Positions 15,038 through 23,118 of a stretch of DNA of 43,070 bases are shown piece by piece (position 1 is the first letter of the stretch; each line of letters starts with the position of its first letter). Source of the DNA: Chryseosolibacter indicum. Lineage in GTDB: Bacteria > Bacteroidota > Bacteroidia > Cytophagales > Cyclobacteriaceae. The translations under genes were made by a program, and so were the position numbers. The DNA lies in contig NZ_JAHESD010000051.1 in NCBI RefSeq assembly GCF_018598585.1, positions 1 through 43,070 on the forward strand, read 5' to 3'. Under the pieces are notes generated by a model. It was given only the letters and a program-made list of their open reading frames with translations. It made no database searches and had not been told where the DNA came from.

Positions 15038-18000
15038 TTATCCCACCGCCATCTTAGCAGACTCCTTCCAGATGTAATGTGGCATTGGTTCATTCAATTC
15101 CCATTTGATGCTCATGGGTTTCTCTCCGTAATAATCTATTAAATTCACTTCCCCCAAAAAGACGAAGCCCATTGTATTCTGGAATTCGTCTTCGCTCCGT
15201 TCCCTTACGAAAAGGAGAATTTTCTTACCGTTGATTTTGTGGTTGATGTACTCATACCCTTTCCCCTTGTCGGGTCTGGCAGAGTTTTGAGTTTGCCATT
15301 CGAAGATCGTTTCGCTGATGGCAAAATCTTTATACAAGTTGGTTGGAGAAAAGTCTACCTCGGATTTGTTAAGAGTCACGAAAAGAATTTCTGCATTCCT
15401 TTCTTTAGAGTACGCAACACCCTCACGATAGCTTGGTTTACTCTCTAAAGTATAGAAGCCGAAAGCGGAAAGGATTTGATCCCTCGTATACCGCGCATGA
15501 AGTTTTAATGGCTGTGAGAACGGCAATGGAATTGACTTCTCAATGAAGTCGACTTTATCAATAACCAATTCAAGGAATTCAATAATTTCAGCGGTGAGAA
15601 CTTTATTTCGACCAATTGCCCGAATACTATCTTCTATTGAAGGGAAACCGCTCGCTTCTTGCCAGACATCGTAGTGTAACATTAAACACATCACCTTTTC
15701 ATCATCATTCAATTCGTTGATGTTAACCTTGAAGTCATTCTTAGCAAGACCATGCACGAATTCGAAATAGGATATTGAATTACAGGAAAGCCATTTCTTT
15801 AGAATTGTCCTTGAGATTTCAGTTTCATTTTCCTGTGAGAAATCCTTGACCTGACCTGCAATGGCACACAAACGGCTCCAAGAACCTCTCTTGTAGATCG
15901 ACTGCAATGATATGTTGTAGAAGGTTGCGAAATTCTTTAGAGTTAAGGGAAGTGAAGTTTGATGCTGATAGTTCCTGATTTTATTAAGGAGTTGATTTTT
16001 ATTTAATGCTGTAGCACGTCTTATATTATCTATAATGAATTCCTTTGCTTTTCGCTCAAGCACGATGGTGCATCCTAGTGGTAAGTGAGGGAAGTCGTCT
16101 TCAATTTCTTTTTGAATATGCGTAGATGTCTTTCCAACAAGTGCTCGAAACTTGCCTTCAAAATCGTACTCAGGTCTCGAGTTTCCTACAAAGTCAAGAA
16201 CGGTAAGACATTCCTTGCCCTCCGCCAATCTTAATCCTCGTCCAAGTTGTTGTAAAAATACCGTTAAACTTTCCGTAGGTCGAAGGAATAGTATGGTGTC
16301 GATTTCTGGTATGTCAACACCTTCATTAAAAATATCGACCACGAATAAGTAATTGATCTCCTTGCTCTGGAATTTCTTTTTTAGCTCCTCACGGAATTCA
16401 TTTCGTGAACTAGTTAGATAATCGGCATTCAGTCCTGCGATGCGAAACTTCTCGGCCATGTATTGCGCGTGCTCCTGTGTGACGCAAAAACCGAGAGCGC
16501 GGACGTCATTGATATCACGAAGATATTTTTGAAGGTTACTTAGAATTTCTCCGACTCGTTTATCATTCTGTGTGTATACACGGGAAAGTTCAGCAGGCAC
16601 ATACCTTCCATTCTTCCATTGCATGTCTGACAGATCAACGCTATCCGTAATTCCGAAGTATTGGAAAGGGCAAAGTAGCTTCCTGTTTAATGCCTCAGGT
16701 AATCTTATTTCGGCTGCGATCGTTCCAGAAAAATCTTTTAAAATATCCGCACCATCCATTCGCTCAGGTGTAGCAGTTAGCCCGAGTAGTATTTGAGGAG
16801 AAAAACGATTGATGATCGGCCTGTAGCTTTCGGCCGCAATGTGATGTACCTCATCAATGATGATAAAATCAAAAAAGCCCTCACTAAGATTGATTTCATC
16901 CAAGCGATTATTTAACGTCTGAACGGATGCGAACAAACAATCATACTTTTCTGGTTCAATGCCATCAACCCATAGTTCACCAAAATTATTATCCCTGAGA
17001 ATTCCTTGGAAAGTTGCTAGAGCTTGCTGTAGAATCTCTTTTCTGTGAGCTACAAACAACAGGCTAGAGTTGGGGTGCTGAGTTCGAAACCTCTTGAAAT
17101 CAAATGCTGAAATCACTGTCTTTCCAGTGCCTGTTGCCGCGACTATGAGATTCCGCATACGTTTGTGGAGTAAACGTTCTGATTCAAGTCTCTCCAGAAT
17201 TTCCTCTTGATAGGGAAATGGTTTAATATCAAAGTAACTACTAGGTTGTGTTCTATCCTTTAATGTTGCTCCTCGAAGTGCTGTTCTGAGTTTTTCAGTA
17301 TGAGTCCCTTTTACGAATAACTCAAATTCTTTATCGTTCCAGTATGTTTCGAAAGTCTTTTGAAACTTATCTATGATATGACTGATCTCCCTTGTAGTTA
17401 TTTTCAAGTTCCACTCCAGACCACTAGTCAGAGCTGATCGAGAAATGTTAGAAGAACCAATGTATCCGGTATGAAAACCGGTGTTCCGGTAAAATAAGTA
17501 TGCCTTTGCGTGGAGTCGTTCGTTTTCAGTATTGTAGGATATTTTGACTTGCGTGTTGGACAGGCTCGATAAATATTCAACTGCCTTTAAGTCCGTTGCA
17601 CCCATGTAAGAGGTCGTGATTACTTGAAGTTGACCGCCATTACTGGTAAACTCAGAAAGTTCCTTTTCAAAAATTCGTATACCGGTCCATTTAATAAATG
17701 AGACAAGAAAGCAAATTTTGTTTGATGAAAGGATTTCCTTTTTAAGTTCACTTTCGAGCGAAATGCCCGCGTTGTTCCCTGTGAAAAGTTCGCTTTGCGA
17801 TAGCCTGGTATATGGTGTGATTGATTTTAGATGTTGTTCTAAATCCGAAAACCTCGAATCTAGTTTTGAAAATATACCAGAAAGTAATTTCGCTTCCGTT
17901 TCAATGAGGTCCTCATTGAAATCCTCTTCTTGTAACTCTGATTGTAGTAGATGAATGATTTTGTTTGAAAGTTCGATTTGTTTATCGATACTATCTTCAC

Positions 18001-18178
18001 CGGTGATCAGTCCAAGTGCGAGATTAACGACACGTATAAGGTATTGCGATAGAAGGGTTGTGGCTTCCTCTTTATCAATGGGCCGTTCTTTAATAAAAAA
18101 CTTATCCTTTTCCAGTTGTTTTAACCTGGAGGATAAGAGTTTATTGATTAGCTGCTCATAAAGTCCTTCCGACAGCAT
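15038..18178 (-). CDS. PLD-domain SF2 helicase with C-terminal DUF3427
   Basis: 1046 residues. After a helical N-terminus (1-120), a phospholipase-D-like nuclease domain (~130-285) carries HAKAYLF (His223, Lys225) and GYIGSSNISRSAL (238-250). An SF2 helicase core follows, with Walker A ATGTGKT (347-353), DEVHH (442-446), GLTATPERMDG (466-475) and motif VI QLGRGLRLA. The last ~350 residues match DUF3427, including an HARYTRDQIL segment. The architecture is known from phage-defence islands and resembles helicase-nuclease machines that cut foreign DNA. Its first 23 bases overlap the NUDIX gene, so the two are translated together. All catalytic motifs are present. Confidence 0.9.
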   Translation of the reverse strand: MLSEGLYEQLINKLLSSRLKQLEKDKFFIKERPIDKEEATTLLSQYLIRVVNLALGLITGEDSIDKQIELSNKIIHLLQSELQEEDFNEDLIETEAKLLSGIFSKLDSRFSDLEQHLKSITPYTRLSQSELFTGNNAGISLESELKKEILSSNKICFLVSFIKWTGIRIFEKELSEFTSNGGQLQVITTSYMGATDLKAVEYLSSLSNTQVKISYNTENERLHAKAYLFYRNTGFHTGYIGSSNISRSALTSGLEWNLKITTREISHIIDKFQKTFETYWNDKEFELFVKGTHTEKLRTALRGATLKDRTQPSSYFDIKPFPYQEEILERLESERLLHKRMRNLIVAATGTGKTVISAFDFKRFRTQHPNSSLLFVAHRKEILQQALATFQGILRDNNFGELWVDGIEPEKYDCLFASVQTLNNRLDEINLSEGFFDFIIIDEVHHIAAESYRPIINRFSPQILLGLTATPERMDGADILKDFSGTIAAEIRLPEALNRKLLCPFQYFGITDSVDLSDMQWKNGRYVPAELSRVYTQNDKRVGEILSNLQKYLRDINDVRALGFCVTQEHAQYMAEKFRIAGLNADYLTSSRNEFREELKKKFQSKEINYLFVVDIFNEGVDIPEIDTILFLRPTESLTVFLQQLGRGLRLAEGKECLTVLDFVGNSRPEYDFEGKFRALVGKTSTHIQKEIEDDFPHLPLGCTIVLERKAKEFIIDNIRRATALNKNQLLNKIRNYQHQTSLPLTLKNFATFYNISLQSIYKRGSWSRLCAIAGQVKDFSQENETEISRTILKKWLSCNSISYFEFVHGLAKNDFKVNINELNDDEKVMCLMLHYDVWQEASGFPSIEDSIRAIGRNKVLTAEIIEFLELVIDKVDFIEKSIPLPFSQPLKLHARYTRDQILSAFGFYTLESKPSYREGVAYSKERNAEILFVTLNKSEVDFSPTNLYKDFAISETIFEWQTQNSARPDKGKGYEYINHKINGKKILLFVRERSEDEFQNTMGFVFLGEVNLIDYYGEKPMSIKWELNEPMPHYIWKESAKMAVG

Positions 18179-18560
18179 ACTTTGAGTTCATGAATTGTTC
18201 AAGCACAGGAATGTCAGCGGGAGCCCAATCTAATGCAAACAGTTCCTTTGGGTGTAACCACTGAAAGGCCCTGTGCTCACGAAGGGTGAGCTGACCAGCT
18301 TTCACCCGCGCTACAAACGGGATGAGATTAATAGTGAATGTTGGATATTCAAATCGGCTATCGGAAAGCCTTTCAAGCAGCTCAACTTCAATATTTAGCT
18401 CCTCGATAAGTTCTCTTTTGATACAGCTCTCAGCTGACTCATTGAGATCAACTTTGCCACCAGGGAATTCCCATTTCAGCGGAAGTTTCATAGCCTCACT
18501 GCGCTGAGTTACAAGTACTTTCGATCCATCAATGACAATCGCGCAGGTAACGTGAACCAT
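18156..18560 (-). CDS. NUDIX (deoxy)nucleoside triphosphate pyrophosphohydrolase, MutT-like
   Basis: 134 residues. The NUDIX box runs from Gly35 to Ile57: G-x5-E41-x7-R49-E50-L-x-E53-E54, followed by Asn56 where the consensus has Gly. The N-terminus VTCAIVIDGSKVLVTQR and the WEFPGGK segment are typical of MutT-like enzymes that hydrolyse (oxidised) NTPs/dNTPs. Its 3' end overlaps the PLD-helicase gene by 23 bases, so it is the first gene of a two-gene operon. NUDIX partners of DUF3427 helicases recur in defence contexts. It may alter nucleotide pools or remove a nucleotide signal; this is inference. Confidence 0.88.
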   Translation of the reverse strand: MVHVTCAIVIDGSKVLVTQRSEAMKLPLKWEFPGGKVDLNESAESCIKRELIEELNIEVELLERLSDSRFEYPTFTINLIPFVARVKAGQLTLREHRAFQWLHPKELFALDWAPADIPVLEQFMNSKYAVGRTL

Positions 18561-18727
18561 TAAGCTTGAAAGTTGATAGGTTGTTTTTTATGAAAATAGG
18601 CAAAACCGTTGGTTAGATATCGTCTAAGGTTATAAAATTTCAAGTCAGATTGCCAAGATTAGTGGTAGATACATAAATTGTGACAAGGTAGTCCGAATTT
18701 TTACCGACTATCCTTTTGCAGTCTTGC

Positions 18728-19888
18728 CTACATCCTCAACCCCCGTCTCTTTTTCTTCTTCCGTTTTTTCTTCATGCAATCATCATCACCAGAAGATTGG
18801 TTAGCAGGGCTGAGATCACGCCCACGATTATGGCTGTCGAGTAGCGATGCCAGAGAGATACTTTTTTGGATTTCTGGAACAGCTTTGACGACTCTTCCAG
18901 GTTGCGATTCAGATGACTGATTTGCATGTTTATTGATTCCAGCTGCGAACGATGGGCTGAAAATGTAGAGTCTATTAATCTGTGTCGAATCCGGTAGCTG
19001 TCCATATTTGATATCACTTCCTTGTGCGTTTGCTGGATCTCGGTGAGCATGTTTGTTACCAGCTCGAAGTTTATTGAGTTCGTGTTCGGATCTAATATTT
19101 GTCTCGTGAATTCTTTGGCGATCTCTTTCTTGTTCATAATTGATAGTGTTTTTGATGGTTGACCACTTGAACACATTTCCAAGTTTGGAGCCTTGCATGA
19201 CCATGCCTTGGTAGCTATATGAGATGCCACTCACATAACCGGTCGATGCCTGGTTGAAGAGCACTTTTACACCGCGCTCGTCAAGCTTAGAAATGAACTC
19301 ATTTGTGCTAAGTTGACTTTTTGATTTCAGAACTTCTTTGATGATGTGTTGCATCGCCATTTTTGCCGATGGTGAATTCGTTCGCTTCATCATTAAGAGT
19401 TCGTCCTTGCTCACTGCCCGTTCTTGAGCTTGTTTGCTTGAGACAACCTCAGTGAGACCATACTTCTTTTCAAGTTCCCTTAATACTTTTTCGCAGCGAG
19501 CATAATCGTTGCTATCACTGACGACACTGCCATCATAACCGATCCTGTTTACCAGGATATGAAGATGAGGGTGATCAGCATCGTAGTGGCGGAACATCAG
19601 ATATTGATGCTGATCAAATCCGCTCTTCTCAAGGAAGTCCTGGCCGATTTGCTTCATGAGCTGGTTTGAAAGCTTTTCATGGTAGGGAAAGTTTATCGAA
19701 GTGTGATAAAAGTATTTCTGAAGACTAGGCCGCTGGACTTTTACGGCAAGCACCTCCTTCAGGATTGCCTTCTCCTTCAGACTACCGAAAGAATGGTCTA
19801 ACACTTCGGCTTCTTCCTTAGCGACCTTCTCCATATTATATCGCAACGCTCCCCTGAAGCCTTTGCCCTTAATCAGATTCGCTGTCAT
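18728..19888 (-). CDS. MOBP-type relaxase (mobilization nuclease)
   Basis: 386 residues. The N-terminal relaxase domain has a likely catalytic Tyr17 in FRGALRYNMEK and the three-histidine metal motif HYDADHPHLHILVNRI (His101, His106, His108, His110), as in Bacteroidetes mobilization relaxases. It should nick one strand at oriT and lead the island's DNA into a conjugative channel. The start overlaps the MobC gene by 20 bases. The last ~130 residues are low-complexity and end in a lysine-rich tail. A separate protein (18772-19137) is encoded out of frame within this part of the gene. Confidence 0.92.
   Translation of the reverse strand: MTANLIKGKGFRGALRYNMEKVAKEEAEVLDHSFGSLKEKAILKEVLAVKVQRPSLQKYFYHTSINFPYHEKLSNQLMKQIGQDFLEKSGFDQHQYLMFRHYDADHPHLHILVNRIGYDGSVVSDSNDYARCEKVLRELEKKYGLTEVVSSKQAQERAVSKDELLMMKRTNSPSAKMAMQHIIKEVLKSKSQLSTNEFISKLDERGVKVLFNQASTGYVSGISYSYQGMVMQGSKLGNVFKWSTIKNTINYEQERDRQRIHETNIRSEHELNKLRAGNKHAHRDPANAQGSDIKYGQLPDSTQINRLYIFSPSFAAGINKHANQSSESQPGRVVKAVPEIQKSISLASLLDSHNRGRDLSPANQSSGDDDCMKKKRKKKKRRGLRM
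18772..19137 (-). CDS. Coiled-coil protein with C-terminal membrane anchor, nested in the relaxase gene
   Basis: 121 residues from the ATG at 19137, read in another frame of the same strand wholly inside the relaxase gene. It looks like a real protein: a helical, heptad-like stretch (residues 25-90: FELVTNMLTEIQQTHKEV, LESINMQISHLNRNLEES) and a clean C-terminal membrane helix (~101-120, IIVGVISALLTNLLVMM). The overlapping relaxase residues are low-complexity, which fits overprinting of a tolerant tail. A role in mobilization, for example anchoring the relaxosome at the membrane, is likely from position only. A longer in-frame start at 19230 exists but gives an implausible N-terminus. Confidence 0.6.
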   Translation of the reverse strand: MNKKEIAKEFTRQILDPNTNSINFELVTNMLTEIQQTHKEVISNMDSYRIRHRLIDSTFSAHRSQLESINMQISHLNRNLEESSKLFQKSKKVSLWHRYSTAIIVGVISALLTNLLVMMIA

Positions 19889-20216
19889 TGATCCGGTTTT
19901 TGATGGCGACAGTTATTTGAAGCAGATCAACCAGCAGCGGAAGAAATTCCCTCGGCATTACGCCTTGATTAATCTTCTTGACAACCTGATTCAGGTTTGA
20001 TCCGATGTGACTAAGCTCCCGAAGTGCATCTGATTCAATTGGCAGAATTTTGGCAGCCGGAAATTTCCCGGTGAACACTTTCTTTCGAATCCAGTTCGCT
20101 GGTGTCAGGTCGCTGCAAGTTGCGTATCCAGCCACTCTTTGATATTCATCATCTGTAAGTCTGATGTTAACCTGCACTTTTCGTTTGTCTTTCTCATTCA
20201 CTTGCTTTCTTCCCAT
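19869..20216 (-). CDS. MobC-like relaxosome accessory protein
   Basis: 115 residues from the ATG at 20216; an upstream in-frame ATG at 20294 adds residues unlike the family. A basic start (MGRKQVNEKDKRKV) leads into a ribbon-helix-helix-like segment (VQVNIRLTDDEYQRVAGYA), and then the MobC signature region LRELSHIGSNLNQVVKKINQ. MobC proteins bind oriT and help the relaxase open the DNA. It overlaps the relaxase start by 20 bases, so both are cotranslated. Confidence 0.9.
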   Translation of the reverse strand: MGRKQVNEKDKRKVQVNIRLTDDEYQRVAGYATCSDLTPANWIRKKVFTGKFPAAKILPIESDALRELSHIGSNLNQVVKKINQGVMPREFLPLLVDLLQITVAIKNRINDSESD

Positions 20217-20699
20217 ATGACATTTTTTAAACGAAGTGTTTGTCTTTTCAAGCAGTTTGAGCGTAGCGAAAACATTGCTTGCTCCTCTCAACAACTCTTA
20301 TCAAATAGCTGTCTTATTCTGCATCTGAAAATCTATTCTCATTGTCTTTTAAGTTCCTCCTTCACCGTAGATCTTTTAATTATCTCATGGTTGAAGGGGT
20401 TAACTAGTCCTCATGCGTGGCGCGTTGATCCCTCTTCTAGAATAGCAAACTCACCGCGGCACTCTATTAATCTTGATGACCTGTTTAACACCCAGCCGAC
20501 TATGCTGTAACCTTAAAAGGTAGTTGCAAGGTCACCGAGTTTGGTGGTTAAGGTCATTGGCATTTCATCTAAGGTGCTTCCAAGGTCCGAAACTTTGTAT
20601 TCCAAGAATGTCCGACCTTAATCAAGGACATTGATAACCTCAGTCAAGGTGCGGTCTGACCTCGCTAAGGTTTTGGCTGACCTGGACTTAGCATACGCT
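20217..20699. other. Non-coding region with phased repeats; likely place for oriT
   Basis: About 480 bases between MobC and the winged-helix gene with no intact gene. In mobilizable elements oriT usually lies beside mobC, so the nick site is expected here, but I could not assign it. The right half (20517-20671) holds the phased AAGGT array listed separately. Confidence 0.4.
20517..20671 (+). repeat. Phased AAGGT repeat array (iteron-like)
   Basis: AAGGT occurs at 20517, 20528, 20550, 20571, 20582, 20646 and 20667, with AAGGA at 20624. The steps are 11, 22, 21, 11, 42, 22 and 21 bases, nearly all multiples of one DNA turn. This is what a row of protein-binding sites on one face of the helix looks like (iterons for a replication protein, or oriT accessory sites). 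The alternative is a broken minus-strand gene encoding heptad repeats, because ACCTT/CTT falls in leucine codons there, but stops interrupt that reading. Confidence 0.6.
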
Positions 20700-21017
20700 T
20701 TACCTCCATTTGGTTGAATTTGTATCCCCTCGATCCATCAAGCTTACCGCGCTTCCTTTCATTGGATGATAAGAAGGCAAGTAATGCAAGTAGCCGAATG
20801 CCTGAAGCTCGCTGATCACCTTGTGATAGGTAACAATGGACTGTATATGTGCTGCTCTCATCAGTTTCCGCCTTGAGACCTGAAACGTCTCAGAGAACCG
20901 ACTACCGATCCATGAATCACAAAGTGCGAGGTATACGGAAGTATGAGTGGGCTTCAGACGAACATCTGAAGCCACCCGGTTGATGAAGCAAGAAAGTTGC
21001 TCAAGCTGCTTTTCCAT
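20700..21017 (-). CDS. Small winged-helix-like DNA-binding protein
   Basis: 105 residues, no named family assigned with certainty. The segment THTSVYLALCDSW…FQVSRRKLMRAAHIQSIVTYHKVISEL reads like a winged helix-turn-helix of the type found in plasmid replication initiators and in small regulators of Bacteroidetes mobile elements. Its start overlaps the upstream HTH gene by 17 bases, so they are co-expressed. The phased AAGGT array begins 29 bases after its stop. Binding of this protein to the array is a reasonable hypothesis. A replication or excision-control role cannot be told apart from sequence. Confidence 0.65.
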   Translation of the reverse strand: MEKQLEQLSCFINRVASDVRLKPTHTSVYLALCDSWIGSRFSETFQVSRRKLMRAAHIQSIVTYHKVISELQAFGYLHYLPSYHPMKGSAVSLMDRGDTNSTKWR

Positions 21018-21297
21018 AACTCATGCTTTTCTCTTCACCGCCTTCCAACAACTTTAGAATATCCTGGTACTTGTAATACATCAGACCGCCAATCTTTCGG
21101 TGCGGCAGAATATTCTTGATCCGTAAATTCTGTAGCGTGCCGTGAGAGATACCGAGCATCTTTCTCACCTCCGAACTTCTCAGCCACTCTTTATTAAATT
21201 GTGGCTGCACCGCGCCTGACATCAGCCTTGTCAGATCCTCCAACAACTGCAGTCTGAATTTCTGCAGATCCTCATGTGTGATTATCTCATACGTCAT
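21001..21297 (-). CDS. Excisionase-like helix-turn-helix protein (HTH_17/MerR-like)
   Basis: 98 residues. Residues ~38-85 form the helix-turn-helix of the excisionase/MerR-like group (EWLRSSEVRKMLGISHGTLQNLR…LPHRKIGGLMYYKYQDI). Such proteins accompany integrases in Bacteroidetes mobile elements and bind near att sites to direct excision, or regulate the mobilization genes. It is the first gene of a minus-strand run continuing to the winged-helix, mobC and relaxase genes. An inverted repeat sits directly in front of its start codon. Confidence 0.85.
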   Translation of the reverse strand: MTYEIITHEDLQKFRLQLLEDLTRLMSGAVQPQFNKEWLRSSEVRKMLGISHGTLQNLRIKNILPHRKIGGLMYYKYQDILKLLEGGEEKSMSYGKAA

Positions 21298-21298
21298 A

Positions 21299-21324
21299 AT
21301 TGTATGGTTTTAGTTTTATACAAT
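21299..21324. promoter_or_regulatory. Inverted repeat in front of the excisionase-like gene
   Basis: ATTGTAT (21299-21305) and ATACAAT (21318-21324) are perfect 7-bp arms with a 12-base centre, beginning 2 bases upstream of the start codon at 21297. This is a natural position for an autoregulatory site covering the 5' untranslated region. Confidence 0.45.
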
Positions 21325-21439
21325 ACTCTTTCAATTCATTTGATGCTGTTCACAACTGGTTACCACGTTACGTTCAATTTCTTTTGCGCTTCTTTCGAAT
21401 CAATATTCTGACAACGCCAAAAGAAAATCTACACAGTTG

Positions 21440-21657
21440 GGCCCCACCTGGGGAAGATTTTTTTTATCCAATGATCTGACAAATGCACCTAAATAACTCC
21501 AAGCTTGGTCCAAGCTGGGAGCGAAATACTTTAGCAACAATGCCATTGCTGGTGAAGATGAAATCTGTGTGCATAAACAATGAATCGTTATGGCTCAAAA
21601 CTGCATCATTGATTTGCGGGCATTTCACTACAGCGTCCCAGCTGGGATAGATTTTTC
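21440..21657 (+). repeat. Three dispersed copies of a CC(c/a)A(g/c)CTGGGa motif
   Basis: Related sequences centred on CTGG at 21448, 21515 and 21642 share the same orientation: CCCCACCTGGGGAAGATTT, TCCAAGCTGGGAGCGAAAT and TCCCAGCTGGGATAGATTT. Copy 3 is a perfect 12-bp palindrome and copy 1 is nearly so. They fill the gap between the divergent excisionase-like and phosphoesterase genes and are candidate binding sites. No gene of clear protein character was seen in 21298-21768. Confidence 0.45.
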
Positions 21658-21768
21658 TGAAAGTCATGCTCGAAAGTATGAGCTTGAATCGCGGGCCTCT
21701 CACACTATAGCCCGAAGGTGGGATGGATTTATTCAGCGGCTGAAAATTATTACCTTTCAGGTTCGATC

Positions 21769-22515
21769 ATGAAAATACTAGTCATCAGTGATTTACATCA
21801 GGAGTTCGGCTTCATGGATCTTTCCTTTGATGGAGTCGATCTGGTTATTCTCGCTGGTGATATAAATCTTGGTACCAAAGGAATTGAGTGGATCAAGGCA
21901 ACGATCACTGACATTCCGGTAATCTACGTTCTTGGGAATCATGAATATTATAAAGGAAGTTACCCGAAGACGTTAAACGCTATTAGGAACTCAGGCTCTG
22001 AGACAAATGTCCACGTTTTGGAAAATAAAGCCGTTACTATTAATGACGTCACTTTCCATGGCGCAACCCTATGGACCGATTTTGCTTTGATGGGTGACTC
22101 GAGGATTAACGGGAGTATTTGCCAGGGCAAGATGAATGATTACAAGATGATCAGGAGAGATCCCTCGTATTCCAAATTGCGTTCGATCGATACTTATGTG
22201 ATTCATCAGCAATCGTTGAAGTGGCTTCAATCGAGTTTGGAATCGTCAACGACTACGAAGAACATCGTTGTAACTCATCACGCTCCTAGTCCGAAATCAA
22301 TACCGGAGCAATTTAAAGATGATATCCTTTCGTCTGCTTATGCATCGAACCTTGAGCAGATGATTCTGTTACATCAACCTCAATACTGGGTTCATGGTCA
22401 CATCCATACTCCCATAAAGTATGAGGTTGGTGACACGAAAGTCATTTGTAATCCACATGGTTATATGAATGAGCCTTATAACGGGTTCGAAAAGAATTTG
22501 ATTCTAAATATTTAA
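21769..22515 (+). CDS. Calcineurin-like metallophosphoesterase, second copy type
   Basis: 248 residues from the ATG at 21769; an in-frame ATG at 21718 would add 17 residues before the conserved MKILVISDLHQEF start. All metal-binding motifs are present: SDLH near the N-terminus, LAGDI, LGNHEYY, VVTHHAP and VHGHIHTP. It is of the same subgroup as the island's phosphoesterase at 12296-13051 (both have THHxP followed by an FATEL/YASNL-like helix and YW(I/V)xGHxH) but clearly diverged. It is transcribed away from the mobilization genes and followed closely by a small membrane protein gene. The substrate is unknown. Confidence 0.86.
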   Translation: MKILVISDLHQEFGFMDLSFDGVDLVILAGDINLGTKGIEWIKATITDIPVIYVLGNHEYYKGSYPKTLNAIRNSGSETNVHVLENKAVTINDVTFHGATLWTDFALMGDSRINGSICQGKMNDYKMIRRDPSYSKLRSIDTYVIHQQSLKWLQSSLESSTTTKNIVVTHHAPSPKSIPEQFKDDILSSAYASNLEQMILLHQPQYWVHGHIHTPIKYEVGDTKVICNPHGYMNEPYNGFEKNLILNI

Positions 22516-22540
22516 GGATTTTGCTTCCAGTAGGTCTCTC

Positions 22541-23038
22541 ATGAATTCACTCTTCAATTTTACGAATAAGTATCGTAGCGATCTTGGGCGAGAAGAAGTC
22601 ATCGCTCGTATTAACGATTTGCTCAAGAGTAATTCCAAGTTCTTGTTCTTCAGCACCCATCAATATTTCGGATCAGTTTCTGGAAATGAATTTACACTCA
22701 CTCGTCAAAAGTTTGATTGGTGGGGAATGATGAGTAGTAGACTCAAGGGCACGGTATTCAACCAAGACGGCACGATTCTTCATACGCAAATTACCATTCC
22801 TTGGGTCATCGTTACAATCTTCCTATTTGTAACGGTCACCGCGCTTTTTGCCATTCTGGAAGCAGATGAGATGACCGTTAATGGCGAAATAAGACAAGCT
22901 GATTTCTCGTTGAAGGCAATGATGGTCTTACTTGTATTTGTATTTCCAGCCTGTATGATCTTTGCCATCGCTATTCTGCCGGCCAAGTTGACTGAGCGTA
23001 AGATCGTCAAACTGCTGAACCTGCGAAGAACTACGTAA
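22541..23038 (+). CDS. Small membrane protein with two predicted helices, unknown family
   Basis: 165 residues. A soluble N-terminal ~85 residues is followed by two hydrophobic helices (88-106 and 126-147) separated by a charged loop, and a basic tail. The gene starts 25 bases after the phosphoesterase stop and is probably cotranscribed with it. I recognise no domain. Its only clue is context: island cargo next to a phosphoesterase. Confidence 0.55.
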   Translation: MNSLFNFTNKYRSDLGREEVIARINDLLKSNSKFLFFSTHQYFGSVSGNEFTLTRQKFDWWGMMSSRLKGTVFNQDGTILHTQITIPWVIVTIFLFVTVTALFAILEADEMTVNGEIRQADFSLKAMMVLLVFVFPACMIFAIAILPAKLTERKIVKLLNLRRTT

Positions 23039-23118
23039 CTTTCATCTTGCATCGTTGACCCGTGATTCAGTATGACTGCTAGTCTATAAGTAAATTCAAA
23101 AAATCACTAGTTTAGAAG

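Noticed and set aside
20517-20671. CRISPR array
   Set aside because: The repeated unit is only about 5 bases and the spacing follows the DNA turn; there are no cas genes in the window.
20517-20690. A minus-strand heptad-repeat gene over the AAGGT array
   Set aside because: Leucine-spaced peptides can be read, but only by crossing a stop and changing frame. Kept as an alternative to the iteron reading, not as a gene.
21464-21703. Minus-strand 79-codon open frame in the divergent control region
   Set aside because: It overlaps two of the three repeated CTGGGA motifs, has no family resemblance and lies in a likely regulatory gap.
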